From assembly GCA_964561025.1 (NCBI GenBank), contig CAZLNM010000009.1, forward strand, positions 14,559 to 78,558: DNA of 64,000 nt, given 5' to 3'. The notes beneath the pieces were generated by a model. It was not told the DNA's origin, searched no databases, and saw nothing but the letters and a program-made list of their open reading frames with translations. A program made the translations under genes and the position numbers. Positions 1 to 9,234 of the stretch are shown piece by piece (position 1 is the first letter of the stretch; each line of letters opens with the position of its first letter). This stretch comes from JAAZNF01 sp964561025 (GTDB taxonomy: Bacteria; Myxococcota; B64-G9).

Positions 1-587
1 CGGGTCACCTCCGCCACCGGCTGGAAGGGGATGTGGTTCCGCAGCTCGCGGGCGATGGGAAGCACCGCCAGCGCACGGCCCTGGTGCTCGGTCACGAAGG
101 TCCCGCGCGCATGAGTCTTGCCGGCCGGGGGCGGCGGGAAGTGGATGTCGTCCACCAGGGTGTACTGGAGCTGGGCCCGCGCCAGGTTGCGGGCCAACTC
201 CGGGCTCCACAGCCGCTCGCCCAGCCAGGCGCCGTGGGGCGCGCGACCGAAACGCGAAGACAGGTACTCGCGCATGAGCATGAGCTGGCCCTGCGCGTCC
301 TCCTCGGGGATGAGCGGCAGCAACGGCTCGTAGAACCCGCCGCCGAGCAGCTCGATCTGCTCCCGGCCGGCCAGCGCGGCGAGGCGCTCGAGCAGGCCGG
401 GGCGATTCTGCTCCAGCCACTCCAGCAGGCTCCCGCTGAAGTGCAGCCCGAGGCGCACGCCGGGGTGCGCCTCCACAGCGTCCAGGAACGGCGCGTAGCA
501 CAGATCGACCGCCCGGGAGAAGACCTCGTCCAGGTTGCCCACCGGCTGGTGGCAGTGGATGACGAGCACGAGCGGCAACCGATCCAT
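1..587 (-). CDS. GH57 glycoside hydrolase, N-terminal part (runs off left edge)
   Basis: The first 195 residues of a family 57 glycoside hydrolase, the group of 4-alpha-glucanotransferases and alpha-amylases that remodel alpha-glucans in the cytoplasm. Residues 11-15 (HCHQP) are GH57 motif 1, GGGFYEP lies at 82-88, and WLGERLWEPEL at 121-131 matches the segment carrying the catalytic nucleophile of Thermococcus litoralis 4-alpha-glucanotransferase (Glu124 here). No signal peptide is seen. The ATG is preceded by a strong AGGAGGA ribosome site. It lies 57 nt after the DUF503 gene and is probably the last cistron of the infB operon. The acceptor specificity cannot be judged because the C-terminal part is outside the window. 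Confidence 0.85.
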   Translation of the reverse strand, partial: MDRLPLVLVIHCHQPVGNLDEVFSRAVDLCYAPFLDAVEAHPGVRLGLHFSGSLLEWLEQNRPGLLERLAALAGREQIELLGGGFYEPLLPLIPEEDAQGQLMLMREYLSSRFGRAPHGAWLGERLWSPELARNLARAQLQYTLVDDIHFPPPPAGKTHARGTFVTEHQGRALAVLPIARELRNHIPFQPVAEVT

Positions 588-644
588 GGCGCTTCCTCCT
601 GGGACTGGAAATGTATCTACGGAGCGGTGCCGATGGCAAGAACT

Positions 645-932
645 TCAGAGGTTGAGGATCTCCAGGGTGCGGTCGGTGAGCACCGCCTCGCCGCCGGAGT
701 CGAGGAAACTCACCACCTGGTCCAGCGCCGCGTTGACCACCCGCCGGTCGTTGCCCACCGTGGCCAGGCCCAGCTCCGCCGAGGTGGGGTCCTCCAGGGC
801 GCCCACCTCGCCCAGGGCCACCGTGAAACGAGAGCGGGCCCGGTCCAGCAGACTGCGCAGGGCCCGGCGTTTGTCCTTGAGGGAGGCGCAACCGGGCAGC
901 GCAAAACGCAGCTTCACCACGCCGACCACCAT
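645..932 (-). CDS. DUF503 family protein (YlxP-like)
   Basis: A 95-residue DUF503 protein. The family is usually encoded in the nusA-infB-rbfA region of bacteria, and its role in ribosome biogenesis or translation is suspected but not settled. The family start (VVGVVKLRFALPGCASLKDK) and the pattern of a small beta-alpha-beta domain are clear. I chose the ATG at 932 because AGGTGA sits 6 nt upstream; a start 7 codons earlier has no such site. It follows infB after a 338-nt gap that holds a hairpin repeat. No rbfA or truB follows; the next gene is a GH57 enzyme. Confidence 0.85.
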   Translation of the reverse strand: MVVGVVKLRFALPGCASLKDKRRALRSLLDRARSRFTVALGEVGALEDPTSAELGLATVGNDRRVVNAALDQVVSFLDSGGEAVLTDRTLEILNL

Positions 933-1270
933 TTGCTCACCTCGCAATGGCAACCCCGTGTTGCGCGAGAACGCGAGATCGCCAGCGCCCGCGTGTTCTC
1001 GGGACGAGTGTCGAGATCACGCCTGGCTGCGCTGGCTCTTTCGGCCCCGCAGCCAGGCGCTGGTTTTTTTGTTCGCGCCTTTGAGACTCGGGCCGGGCGG
1101 TCGGTCGCCCGAGGAAACGCCAACCGTTCCGCAATTCGATGGAAAGAGGTGCAACAGAGACATTCGGTAAGACCCCAAGATGCCCCTCGCCCACGCGCAT
1201 TTTCTTCGGAGCAATCAATCGTCACCCTCATCTTGGAAAAAAATCGCAGGTGTGGGGACGGAGGCGGGGC
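933..1270. other. Long spacer between infB and DUF503 gene
   Basis: A 338-nt stretch without a convincing gene in any frame. It contains the 42-nt hairpin repeat at 1019-1060 and a plus-strand T7 tract just after it (1064-1070). On the minus strand a T7 tract (near 1232-1245) lies after infB but has no good stem before it. Confidence 0.6.
1019..1060 (+). repeat. 42-nt hairpin repeat, copy 1
   Basis: Arms of 13 nt (1019-1031 and 1048-1060) pair over 12 perfect base pairs around a 16-nt loop at 1032-1047 that contains GCTCTTTCGGC. Copies 2 (33183-33224) and 3 (56243-56284) have the same 13-16-13 geometry and related loops. Compared with copy 2 the stem differs at three positions, each with the matching change in the other arm. 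A T-rich tract follows on the plus strand, so this copy could also end plus-strand transcripts. Confidence 0.75.
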
Positions 1271-3856
1271 TCACAGACTGGGCCGGATCTCCTCGACCAT
1301 GAAGGCTTCGATGACGTCTCCCCGCTTGATGTCGTTGAAGTTCTCCAGCCCGATGCCGCACTCCATGCCCGAGGGCACCTCGCGCACGTCGTCCTTGAAA
1401 CGCTTGAGGCTGGCCATCTTGCCCTGGTGCACCTCGACGTTGTCCCGCAGCAGGCGCACCAGCGCGCCGCGCTGGATCTTCCCCTCGGTCACCGACACGC
1501 CCGCCACCACCCCGATCTTGGGCACGGTGAAGAGATCGCGCACCTCGGCCCGGCCGATGACGTTCTCCTTGCGGGTCACCGGCAGCAGGCCGGTCTGGGC
1601 CTTGCGGATGTCGTCGAGCAGCTCGTAGATGATCTTGTAGGTGCGGATGTCCACCGAGAGATCCTGGGCGGCCTTCTTGGCGTTGTTGTCGGGGCGCACG
1701 TTGAACCCGATGAGCAGCGCCTTGGAGGTGGCGGCCAGGTTCACGTCGGCCTCGCTGATGGCGCCCACGCCGAAGTGGATCACCTTGATGCCCACCTTGG
1801 GGGTGGAGAGTTTCTCCAGCGCGTCGCGGATGGCCTCGGCCGAACCCTGCACGTCGGCCTTGATCATCACCTTGAGCTCGAGCTTCTCGGCGCCCTGCAG
1901 CCGCTCGTAGAAGTCCTGCAACGACAGCGCCGAGCTCTGGCCGGCGCGGGCCTTGCCCGCCTCCTCCTGCCGGTGCTCGATGATGCGCCGCGCCTCGCGC
2001 TCGCTGGGCACCACGTCGAACCGGTCTCCCGCCATGGGAACCTGGGGCAGCCCCTGGATCTGCACCGGCCGTCCCGGCCCCGCCTCGTTGACCGCCTCGC
2101 CCTGGTCGTTGAACATCATGCGCGCCCGGCCGAAGGTGTTGCCCACCACCAGCACGTCGCCCTTGTGCAAGGTGCCATCGCGCACCAGGGCGGTGGCCAC
2201 TGGCCCGCGGCCGCGATCCAGGCGCGCCTCCACGATGGAGCCCGAGGCCGGCAGGCACGGGTCGGCCCGCAGCTCCAGCATCTCCGCTTGCAGCAGCAAC
2301 GAGTCCAGCAGGCCCTCCAGGCCCTGGCCGGTCTTGGCCGAAACCTCGTTGATGATGGTGTCGCCGCCCCACTTCTCGTCCACCAGGTGGTATTCGGTGA
2401 GCGCCTGGCGCACCCGCTCCGGCTGGGCGCCGGGCAGGTCGCACTTGTTGATGGCCACCACGATGGGCACCTTGGCCTCCTGGGCGTGGTGGATGGCCTC
2501 CGCCGTCTGGGGCATGATGCCGTCGTCGGCGGCCACCACCAGCACCACGATGTCGGTCACGCTGGCGCCGCGGGCCCGCATGGCCGAGAAGGCCTCGTGG
2601 CCCGGGGTGTCGATGAAGGTGATGGAGCCCTTGGGCAGGTGCACTTCGTAGGCGCCGATGTGCTGGGTGATGCCGCCCTCTTCCCCGTCGGCCACCCGCG
2701 TCTTGCGGATGGCGTCGAGGATCGAGGTCTTGCCGTGGTCCACGTGGCCCATGACCGTGACCACCGGCGGCCGGGGCGTCCGCTCGCCCGCGGCTTCCTT
2801 CTCCTTGCATGCCTGCAGGAAGGCCTCCTCCTTGAAGGAGGCGTCCTCCAGGCGGTACTCGAACTCCTGGGCCAGCATCTGGGCGGTCCCCAGATCCAGC
2901 GGCTGGTCCTCGCGCGGATCGGCCACCTCGCCTCCCAGCTCGGCCAGGCGCCGGTACAGCTCGTGGAGCTTGATCCCCATGCGGTGGGCCAGGTCGCTGG
3001 CCAGGATGGTCTTGTCTTCCACGCGGATCACCCGTTTTTTCTCCTTGGGGGTGGTCACCGAGGTCTTCTTGCCGGCCCGGGTGGCGCGGATCTTCTTGCG
3101 GCGCCCCATGCCCGGCACGTAGTCATGGGTGAAGGCGTCGAACAGCTGCTCGCGCAGGTTGACCTGATCGGTGCGCGTGGCCAGGACCTTGCGCCGGCCC
3201 TTCTCGGGCTTGGAGACGTCGATGAACTCGGCGCTCCGGCCTTCCTTGCCGGGGATGACCTTGAGCACGCGGATGCCCGTCGGGCGGGCCGCCGTGGGCG
3301 GCGGGCGGGAGATCACCTTGGCCTGGTATTCGGACGGCGGCGGCCGCCGGATCACCTGGGCCCGGTAGGTGGTGTCCCCCACCGGCGGAGTGGCCTGCGG
3401 AGCCGCTGGTGGAGTCGCTGGCGGAGTCGCCGCTGGAGTCGCTGCCGGGGTTGAAGTTGCCCCCGGGGCAGGTGTGGGCGCCGGGGCCGGCGGAGTGGCG
3501 GGGGCCTCTTGCGGGGGCGGCGCGGCCTCCTGTTCCACCGCCGGGGCCGGAGTCGCGGCCGCAGCCGGCGAAGCGACCTCCGCCGGCGGCGGGGGCGGTG
3601 GAGCGGGGCTCTCTGGGGCCGGGGCGGGCGGAGCTTCCACCGCCCGGCGGCGGATCACCTTGCCGCTGATCCGAGACTGGACCACGTTGCTCTTTTGCTC
3701 GCCGCGGATCTTGTCGATGGCCTCCCGGGCGTCGGCCTCCTCCAGGGAGCTGGCGTGGTTGCGGACGTCGTACCCCATGGCCTGCAAGCGCGCCACCAGC
3801 GCCTTGCTCTCGATACCGACTTCCTTGGCGATCTCGTAAACCCGAACCTTACCCAT
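1271..3856 (-). CDS. infB: Translation initiation factor IF-2
   Basis: GTPase that places initiator tRNA on the small ribosomal subunit and helps subunit joining. It has 861 residues. An IF2 N-terminal helix-turn module is at about 3-50 (VYEIAKEVGIESKALV), a long Pro/Ala-rich linker runs to about 190, a second N-domain follows, and the G domain starts near residue 369 with GHVDHGKTS, DTPGHEAF and NKCD. The start at 3856 (MGKVRVYEIAKE) is preceded by AGGTGG and fits the family; an upstream in-frame start would add 26 unrelated residues. It is the fourth gene of the rimP operon. Confidence 0.97.
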   Translation of the reverse strand: MGKVRVYEIAKEVGIESKALVARLQAMGYDVRNHASSLEEADAREAIDKIRGEQKSNVVQSRISGKVIRRRAVEAPPAPAPESPAPPPPPPAEVASPAAAATPAPAVEQEAAPPPQEAPATPPAPAPTPAPGATSTPAATPAATPPATPPAAPQATPPVGDTTYRAQVIRRPPPSEYQAKVISRPPPTAARPTGIRVLKVIPGKEGRSAEFIDVSKPEKGRRKVLATRTDQVNLREQLFDAFTHDYVPGMGRRKKIRATRAGKKTSVTTPKEKKRVIRVEDKTILASDLAHRMGIKLHELYRRLAELGGEVADPREDQPLDLGTAQMLAQEFEYRLEDASFKEEAFLQACKEKEAAGERTPRPPVVTVMGHVDHGKTSILDAIRKTRVADGEEGGITQHIGAYEVHLPKGSITFIDTPGHEAFSAMRARGASVTDIVVLVVAADDGIMPQTAEAIHHAQEAKVPIVVAINKCDLPGAQPERVRQALTEYHLVDEKWGGDTIINEVSAKTGQGLEGLLDSLLLQAEMLELRADPCLPASGSIVEARLDRGRGPVATALVRDGTLHKGDVLVVGNTFGRARMMFNDQGEAVNEAGPGRPVQIQGLPQVPMAGDRFDVVPSEREARRIIEHRQEEAGKARAGQSSALSLQDFYERLQGAEKLELKVMIKADVQGSAEAIRDALEKLSTPKVGIKVIHFGVGAISEADVNLAATSKALLIGFNVRPDNNAKKAAQDLSVDIRTYKIIYELLDDIRKAQTGLLPVTRKENVIGRAEVRDLFTVPKIGVVAGVSVTEGKIQRGALVRLLRDNVEVHQGKMASLKRFKDDVREVPSGMECGIGLENFNDIKRGDVIEAFMVEEIRPSL

Positions 3857-3905
3857 CGAAACCACCTGCGAAATGCGGCCCTGGGGGCCCGAAGTTGTGG
3901 CGGCA

Positions 3906-4583
3906 TCATCCCCTATGCGAGCGGGTGCTGTCAACCGCCGCCGCCGGTCGTTTTCCCCGGTCTTCCGGGGACGACAGCAATCGTTTCCAATTGTCCAAGT
4001 GGGCGATCAGGCTGCGGGCCAGGCCCCGGTGCAGGATCCCGCCGACCGCGAAAGGCCGCTGATCCGTCCGCACCGGGAGCGGAAGTCCGGGCAATAGCTC
4101 GCGCCAGGACACCCCGCGCCGTTGGCACAGCTCCAGCATCTCTCGGCGCAGGGCTTCCCCCGCGTCGGAGGTGAGCAACAAGAGCGCCAGGCCATCGCCG
4201 TTCAGCCGCCGGCGCACCGCGTCGTGGCCGGCCACCAGGAACCCGCCCGAGCCGGCCGCGCCCAGGATGGAGCGCGCCTGGCGTTCCTGGGCGGCCCGCA
4301 GGGTCTCGAGGAGGTCCTCCCACCGGGGGGGGCGGAGGTTGGCACCCAGCGCCCGCCGCAGCGCGCCGGTCTCCAGCGCCCGCCGAAGGCAGGCCGGATC
4401 CGGGCACAAGCGCGCCCCGCGGCCGGGAAGCCGGCCGGTGAGATCGGGCAGCACCGCGCCGTCGGGGCCGGCCACCAGGCGCACGCTGGTGCCGCGGGCG
4501 ATCTTGCGGCGGCAGCCCAGACAGGTGCGGATGGGCCCGGCCCGCCGGCCGGAATGCTTTTTGGGTCCCGTGCGCAACGCCAT
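3906..4583 (-). CDS. ylxR: YlxR (DUF448) fused to a YlxQ/L7Ae-like domain
   Basis: A 225-residue protein between nusA and infB. Residues 15-75 are the YlxR/DUF448 domain with RTCLGCRRK (Cys21, Cys24) and a second Cys pair (Cys60, Cys65). The family is nucleic-acid binding, and some members influence RNase P or transcription. Residues about 85-165 look like an L7Ae/YlxQ fold (LLLLTSDAGEALRREML), an RNA-binding domain encoded as a separate gene in Firmicutes, so this is a natural fusion. The C-terminal 55 residues are basic and probably disordered. It starts 18 nt after nusA. Confidence 0.85.
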   Translation of the reverse strand: MALRTGPKKHSGRRAGPIRTCLGCRRKIARGTSVRLVAGPDGAVLPDLTGRLPGRGARLCPDPACLRRALETGALRRALGANLRPPRWEDLLETLRAAQERQARSILGAAGSGGFLVAGHDAVRRRLNGDGLALLLLTSDAGEALRREMLELCQRRGVSWRELLPGLPLPVRTDQRPFAVGGILHRGLARSLIAHLDNWKRLLSSPEDRGKRPAAAVDSTRSHRG

Positions 4584-4601
4584 GCTCTCCTTCGCGGCGG
4601 C

Positions 4602-6173
<1,572 letters not shown>

Positions 6174-6203
6174 GGTCTACTCCGGCTCGTCAACGCCCGG
6201 CCC

Positions 6204-6668
6204 TCAGGGCTCGGGCACCAGGTTTGCCTTGGATACGTTCGAAAGCGCGATCGAATACTCCCGGCCGTCCACCCGCAGGCGCACCACGCCGTCCCCGGCG
6301 CCGAGCAGCGTCCCCTTGAAGTGGCGCCGCCCCTCGACCGGCTCCGCGGACGAGAGGGTGACGAGGTGGCCGGCGAAACGCACGAAGTCCCGCTCCCGGC
6401 ACAGCGGCCGATCCAGGCCCGGCGAGGAGACCTCCAGCGCGTAGCGGCCGGGGATCGGGTCCTCCACGTCCAGCACGTCGGAGAACTCGCGCGAGAAGTC
6501 GCTGCAATCGTCGATGGTGACGCCGCCGGAGCGGTCCAGAAACAGGCGCAGCACGAACCCGCCGGCCTCCCGGCGGTACTGCACCTGCACGACCTCCAGC
6601 CCGCGCGTTGCCGCCAGGGGTTCGGCCAGGGCCAGGACTCGCTGCTCGATGTCGCGTTCTCGGGTCAA
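6204..6668 (-). CDS. rimP: Ribosome maturation factor RimP
   Basis: Factor for 30S subunit maturation. The 154 residues show the RimP N-domain (IEQRVLALAEPLAATRGLEV) and the Sm-like C-domain, including VEDPIPGRYALEVSSPGLDR. The start is TTG at 6668: the frame closes upstream at 6708-6710 and no ATG or GTG fits the family N-terminus. GGAA lies about 7 nt before it. It is the first gene of rimP-nusA-ylxR-infB. Its start codon is only 9 nt after the U-tract of an intrinsic terminator (6678-6709), so transcription must pass that terminator to reach the operon. Confidence 0.93.
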   Translation of the reverse strand: MTRERDIEQRVLALAEPLAATRGLEVVQVQYRREAGGFVLRLFLDRSGGVTIDDCSDFSREFSDVLDVEDPIPGRYALEVSSPGLDRPLCRERDFVRFAGHLVTLSSAEPVEGRRHFKGTLLGAGDGVVRLRVDGREYSIALSNVSKANLVPEP

Positions 6669-6677
6669 TGCGTTTCC

Positions 6678-6709
6678 AAAAAAAAGAGAGTGGGCAGCTG
6701 CCCACTCTC
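6678..6709 (-). terminator. Intrinsic terminator in the rimP leader (candidate attenuator)
   Basis: On the minus strand a perfect 24-nt palindrome (6686-6709, arms GAGAGTGGGC and GCCCACTCTC around a 4-nt loop) is followed by eight T. It lies between a candidate promoter (6738-6766) and the rimP TTG at 6668, so it is inside the operon leader and not just the end of ttcA. Confidence 0.85.
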
Positions 6710-6737
6710 AGGTGAAAACTCCTCAAGAAGCACGCCC

Positions 6738-6766
6738 CCTATAGCACCGGCGAAACTTTCATGCAA
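6738..6766 (-). promoter_or_regulatory. Candidate promoter of the rimP-nusA-infB operon
   Basis: -35 TTGCAT (6761-6766), a 17-nt spacer and -10 TATAGG (6738-6743). The predicted start near 6731 gives a leader of about 62 nt that contains the terminator at 6678-6709. Confidence 0.45.
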
Positions 6767-6826
6767 GAGAAATCTGCGCCGGGCGGCCGCCGGGTCCCCC
6801 GGGCGGGCGGGCTCTTCGTCGCCCGG

Positions 6827-7705
6827 CTAGGGGCCGTCCTCCGGGCCGGAGGGGCGTTGCCAAAGCAGGGCGCGATCGAGCAGGTGGGTGGGGCGCACGT
6901 GCTTGAGGGCGGCCAGCGCCGAGCGGCGCAGCTCGGGGATCTCGTGTGCCAGCGTGTCGATCCAACGCTTGACCGCCTCCCGGCGCGGATCGCGCGAGCC
7001 GTCGCGGTAGGGGCAGGCGATCTCCACCGCACGAAAATCCGCCGCCGCGGCGAAGGACCGCAGCGCCTCCTCCTCGATGTAGCCCAGGGGCCGGATGACC
7101 CGGTTGCGCCGGTCATCCGAGAGGAGGTTGATCCCCATCGCCTTGAGCTGCCCCGAGTAGAAGAGGTTGAGGAGCAGCGTCTCGATGAGGTCGTCCAGGT
7201 GATGCCCCAGGGCCAGCTTGTTGCAGCCGCGCGCGGGAGCGAGGTCGTACAGGACGCCGCGGCGCAGCCGCGAGCACAGGGCGCAGGGGTTGGTGCCGGG
7301 CCGCAGGTGGTCTCGCACGCAGCCGCGGATGTCGCGCCGGAAGACCTCCACCGCATAGCCGTGACGGGAAAACTCGGCCGTCACCCGCTCCCCGGCGCCC
7401 TCGTCCCAGCCGGCGTCCACGAACACCGGCAGCAGCGAGAACTCGAACGGCGCCCTGCGCCGGTGCAGGTCGAGCAGGTGCAGCAGCGAAAACGAGTCCT
7501 TGCCGCCGGAGATGGCCACCAGGATCCGATCGGCGGGTTCGATGAGCGAATGATCGCCGATGGCCTGCCCCACGCGGCGAAACAGCAGGTGTTCCAGGCG
7601 CGAGGCGGGCTTGTTGCGGCGCGCGCCGAGCGGCGTCGTGCCCGGCAGCGCGCGCGAGGGCGAGCGGACCTCCGGGTGGCGGCGTTTGGCGAATCCGCGG
7701 GCCAC
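6827..7705 (-). CDS. ttcA: TtcA-type tRNA 2-thiolation enzyme
   Basis: PP-loop ATPase of the TtcA/TtuA group, which uses a [4Fe-4S] cluster to make 2-thiocytidine at tRNA position 32. Of 292 residues, SGGKDS at 66-71 is the PP-loop, PCALC gives Cys141 and Cys144, and Cys231 (ACPYRDG) is the third cluster ligand. The first 35 residues are a basic extension. The GTG start lies 3 nt after the stop of the small membrane protein gene, so the two are probably cotranscribed. Thiolation of another base by a TtcA paralogue cannot be excluded. Confidence 0.88.
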   Translation of the reverse strand: MARGFAKRRHPEVRSPSRALPGTTPLGARRNKPASRLEHLLFRRVGQAIGDHSLIEPADRILVAISGGKDSFSLLHLLDLHRRRAPFEFSLLPVFVDAGWDEGAGERVTAEFSRHGYAVEVFRRDIRGCVRDHLRPGTNPCALCSRLRRGVLYDLAPARGCNKLALGHHLDDLIETLLLNLFYSGQLKAMGINLLSDDRRNRVIRPLGYIEEEALRSFAAAADFRAVEIACPYRDGSRDPRREAVKRWIDTLAHEIPELRRSALAALKHVRPTHLLDRALLWQRPSGPEDGP

Positions 7706-7708
7706 CGC

Positions 7709-7927
7709 TCAGGCGTCCCGAGGGGGCGGGTTCTGCCGATCGCGGCGCCGGCGCACGAAGAAGCGCACCAGGCAGTAGAGCGCGATCAGCAAACACAGCC
7801 ACCCTCCGTTCAGGGGAAATCCGATGAGCTGGTCGGTGAAGCGCACGCCGATGAACGGGCCCTTGGCGAAGTGGTTCCAGGCGAAGATGCCCGCGGCCAG
7901 CGCGAGCCAGATGGCGGTGGACCACAT
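7709..7927 (-). CDS. Small two-helix membrane protein
   Basis: A 72-residue protein of unknown function. Residues 1-20 and about 41-58 are hydrophobic (WLCLLIALYCLVRFFV), giving two membrane segments and a basic, Pro-rich tail after 58. A perfect GGAGGAG ribosome site precedes the ATG at 7927, which argues that it is real although short. It lies directly before ttcA and 113 nt after the BMP-family lipoprotein gene. I know no named family for it. Confidence 0.65.
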   Translation of the reverse strand: MWSTAIWLALAAGIFAWNHFAKGPFIGVRFTDQLIGFPLNGGWLCLLIALYCLVRFFVRRRRDRQNPPPRDA

Positions 7928-8040
7928 GTCTCCTCCCGGCGCTCGGGCGCCATTGTGGCAGCATGCCCGCAGCGAGGCAAGCGCAGGAATGAAGCATGGA
8001 GCCGGTGCTGACGAGCGACGCCAGCGACCCCCCCCGAGTT

Positions 8041-9120
8041 TCACGGGGCGGGGATGGTGCCGATCACGCCCTCCACGAACTCCATCATGGACAGGATCTG
8101 CTCGTCGCTCAGCTTGTCTCCGGCGGCGACCCAGGGCGTTCCGTTCTGGTGGTTGAACGGGCCATGAAACACGTCCCAGCTCCCGGCCGTGATCTCGGCC
8201 TTCTTGGCCGCCACGGCCTCCTTGACCGGCTGTGGCACCATGTTGCCGTAGGCGCCCAGGTCCACCACCCCGTCCGCGATCCCGCCCAGGTAGGAGCGCG
8301 AGGTCCAGGTCTTGTCCCGGACCGCCTGGATCTCCGCCTGATAATACGGCGCCCAGTTCCACACCGCGCTGGTCAGCACGGTGTTCGGGGCGAAGGAGAG
8401 CATGTCGGAGTGGTAGCCGATGGCGTACTTGCCGGCGTCGCGGGCGGCGAACACGGTGGCGGTGCTGTCCTGGTGTTGAGACATCACGTCGCAACCGGCG
8501 GCCAGGAGCTCGTTCGCCTTTGCGCCCTCGACGGCGGGGTCATACCAGGTCTTGGTCCAGCGCACCTCCACCGTGGCCTGGGGGTTTACGCTGCGCACGC
8601 CCAGGGTAAAGGCGTTGATCATGTAGATCACCTCGGGGATGTCGAACGCCGCCACGTAGCCGATCCGGTTGGTCTGGGTCATGGCGCCGGCCACCATGCC
8701 GGTGAGGTATCGAATCTGGTACATGCGCCCGAAGTAGTTGCCCATGTTCGCGGCGGTCAGATTCCCCGAGCAGTGGTCGAACATCACCTTCGGGTTGGCC
8801 AGGGCCACGGTGCGCGTGGGCTCGCCGTAGCCGAAGCTCGTGGTGAAGATGATGTGGTTGCCCGCGTCCGCCAGCGCCTGGATGGTGGTGGCCGCGTCGC
8901 CCTCGGGGACGTTCTCCTCGTAGCTGGTGACGACCTTGGCCAGGTTGGCCTCCACTGCCTTGCGCCCCTGGTCGTGGGCATACGTCCAGCCATGATCGCC
9001 GGGCGGGCCGATGTACACCCAGGCGGCCTTGATCTCGGTGGCGGTGTTGTCGTCACCGCCAGAGCAGGCTCCAAGCGAAAGGACCATGGCCATGCCGAGA
9101 AAGATCAGGACGTTGCGCAT
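8041..9120 (-). CDS. BMP/PnrA-family solute-binding lipoprotein
   Basis: Periplasmic binding protein of the basic membrane protein (Bmp/PnrA/Med) family, whose known members bind nucleosides for ABC import. Residues 1-19 are a lipoprotein signal ending in SLGAC (Cys19). The family pattern AAWVYIGPPGDHGWTYAHD follows. The ATG at 9120 fits the signal peptide; a start 10 codons earlier would spoil it. No ABC permease or ATPase gene is adjacent: upstream lie another binding lipoprotein and a TonB receptor, downstream a small membrane protein. A candidate promoter with a dyad lies at 9172-9200. Confidence 0.87.
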   Translation of the reverse strand: MRNVLIFLGMAMVLSLGACSGGDDNTATEIKAAWVYIGPPGDHGWTYAHDQGRKAVEANLAKVVTSYEENVPEGDAATTIQALADAGNHIIFTTSFGYGEPTRTVALANPKVMFDHCSGNLTAANMGNYFGRMYQIRYLTGMVAGAMTQTNRIGYVAAFDIPEVIYMINAFTLGVRSVNPQATVEVRWTKTWYDPAVEGAKANELLAAGCDVMSQHQDSTATVFAARDAGKYAIGYHSDMLSFAPNTVLTSAVWNWAPYYQAEIQAVRDKTWTSRSYLGGIADGVVDLGAYGNMVPQPVKEAVAAKKAEITAGSWDVFHGPFNHQNGTPWVAAGDKLSDEQILSMMEFVEGVIGTIPAP

Positions 9121-9171
9121 GTGGATTTCCCCCGGGTTCGGGTGATCCAACGACTCCCATCGACTCTTTGG

Positions 9172-9200
9172 ATTTTCACCGAGTGCTCGGGCAAAATCAA
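9172..9200 (-). promoter_or_regulatory. Candidate promoter and dyad before the BMP lipoprotein
   Basis: -35 TTGATT (9195-9200), 17-nt spacer, -10 GAAAAT (9172-9177). The spacer holds the dyad CCGAG-TG-CTCGG (9179-9190), which is where a repressor would sit. Confidence 0.4.
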
Positions 9201-9234
9201 GACCAAATGTGCGCCGGATACCAGGCGAAACGGC

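Noticed and set aside
1019..1070. Hairpin and T-tract as a normal terminator of infB
   Set aside because: The T-tract is on the plus strand, the wrong side for the minus-strand operon. It is better explained as a copy of the dispersed hairpin.
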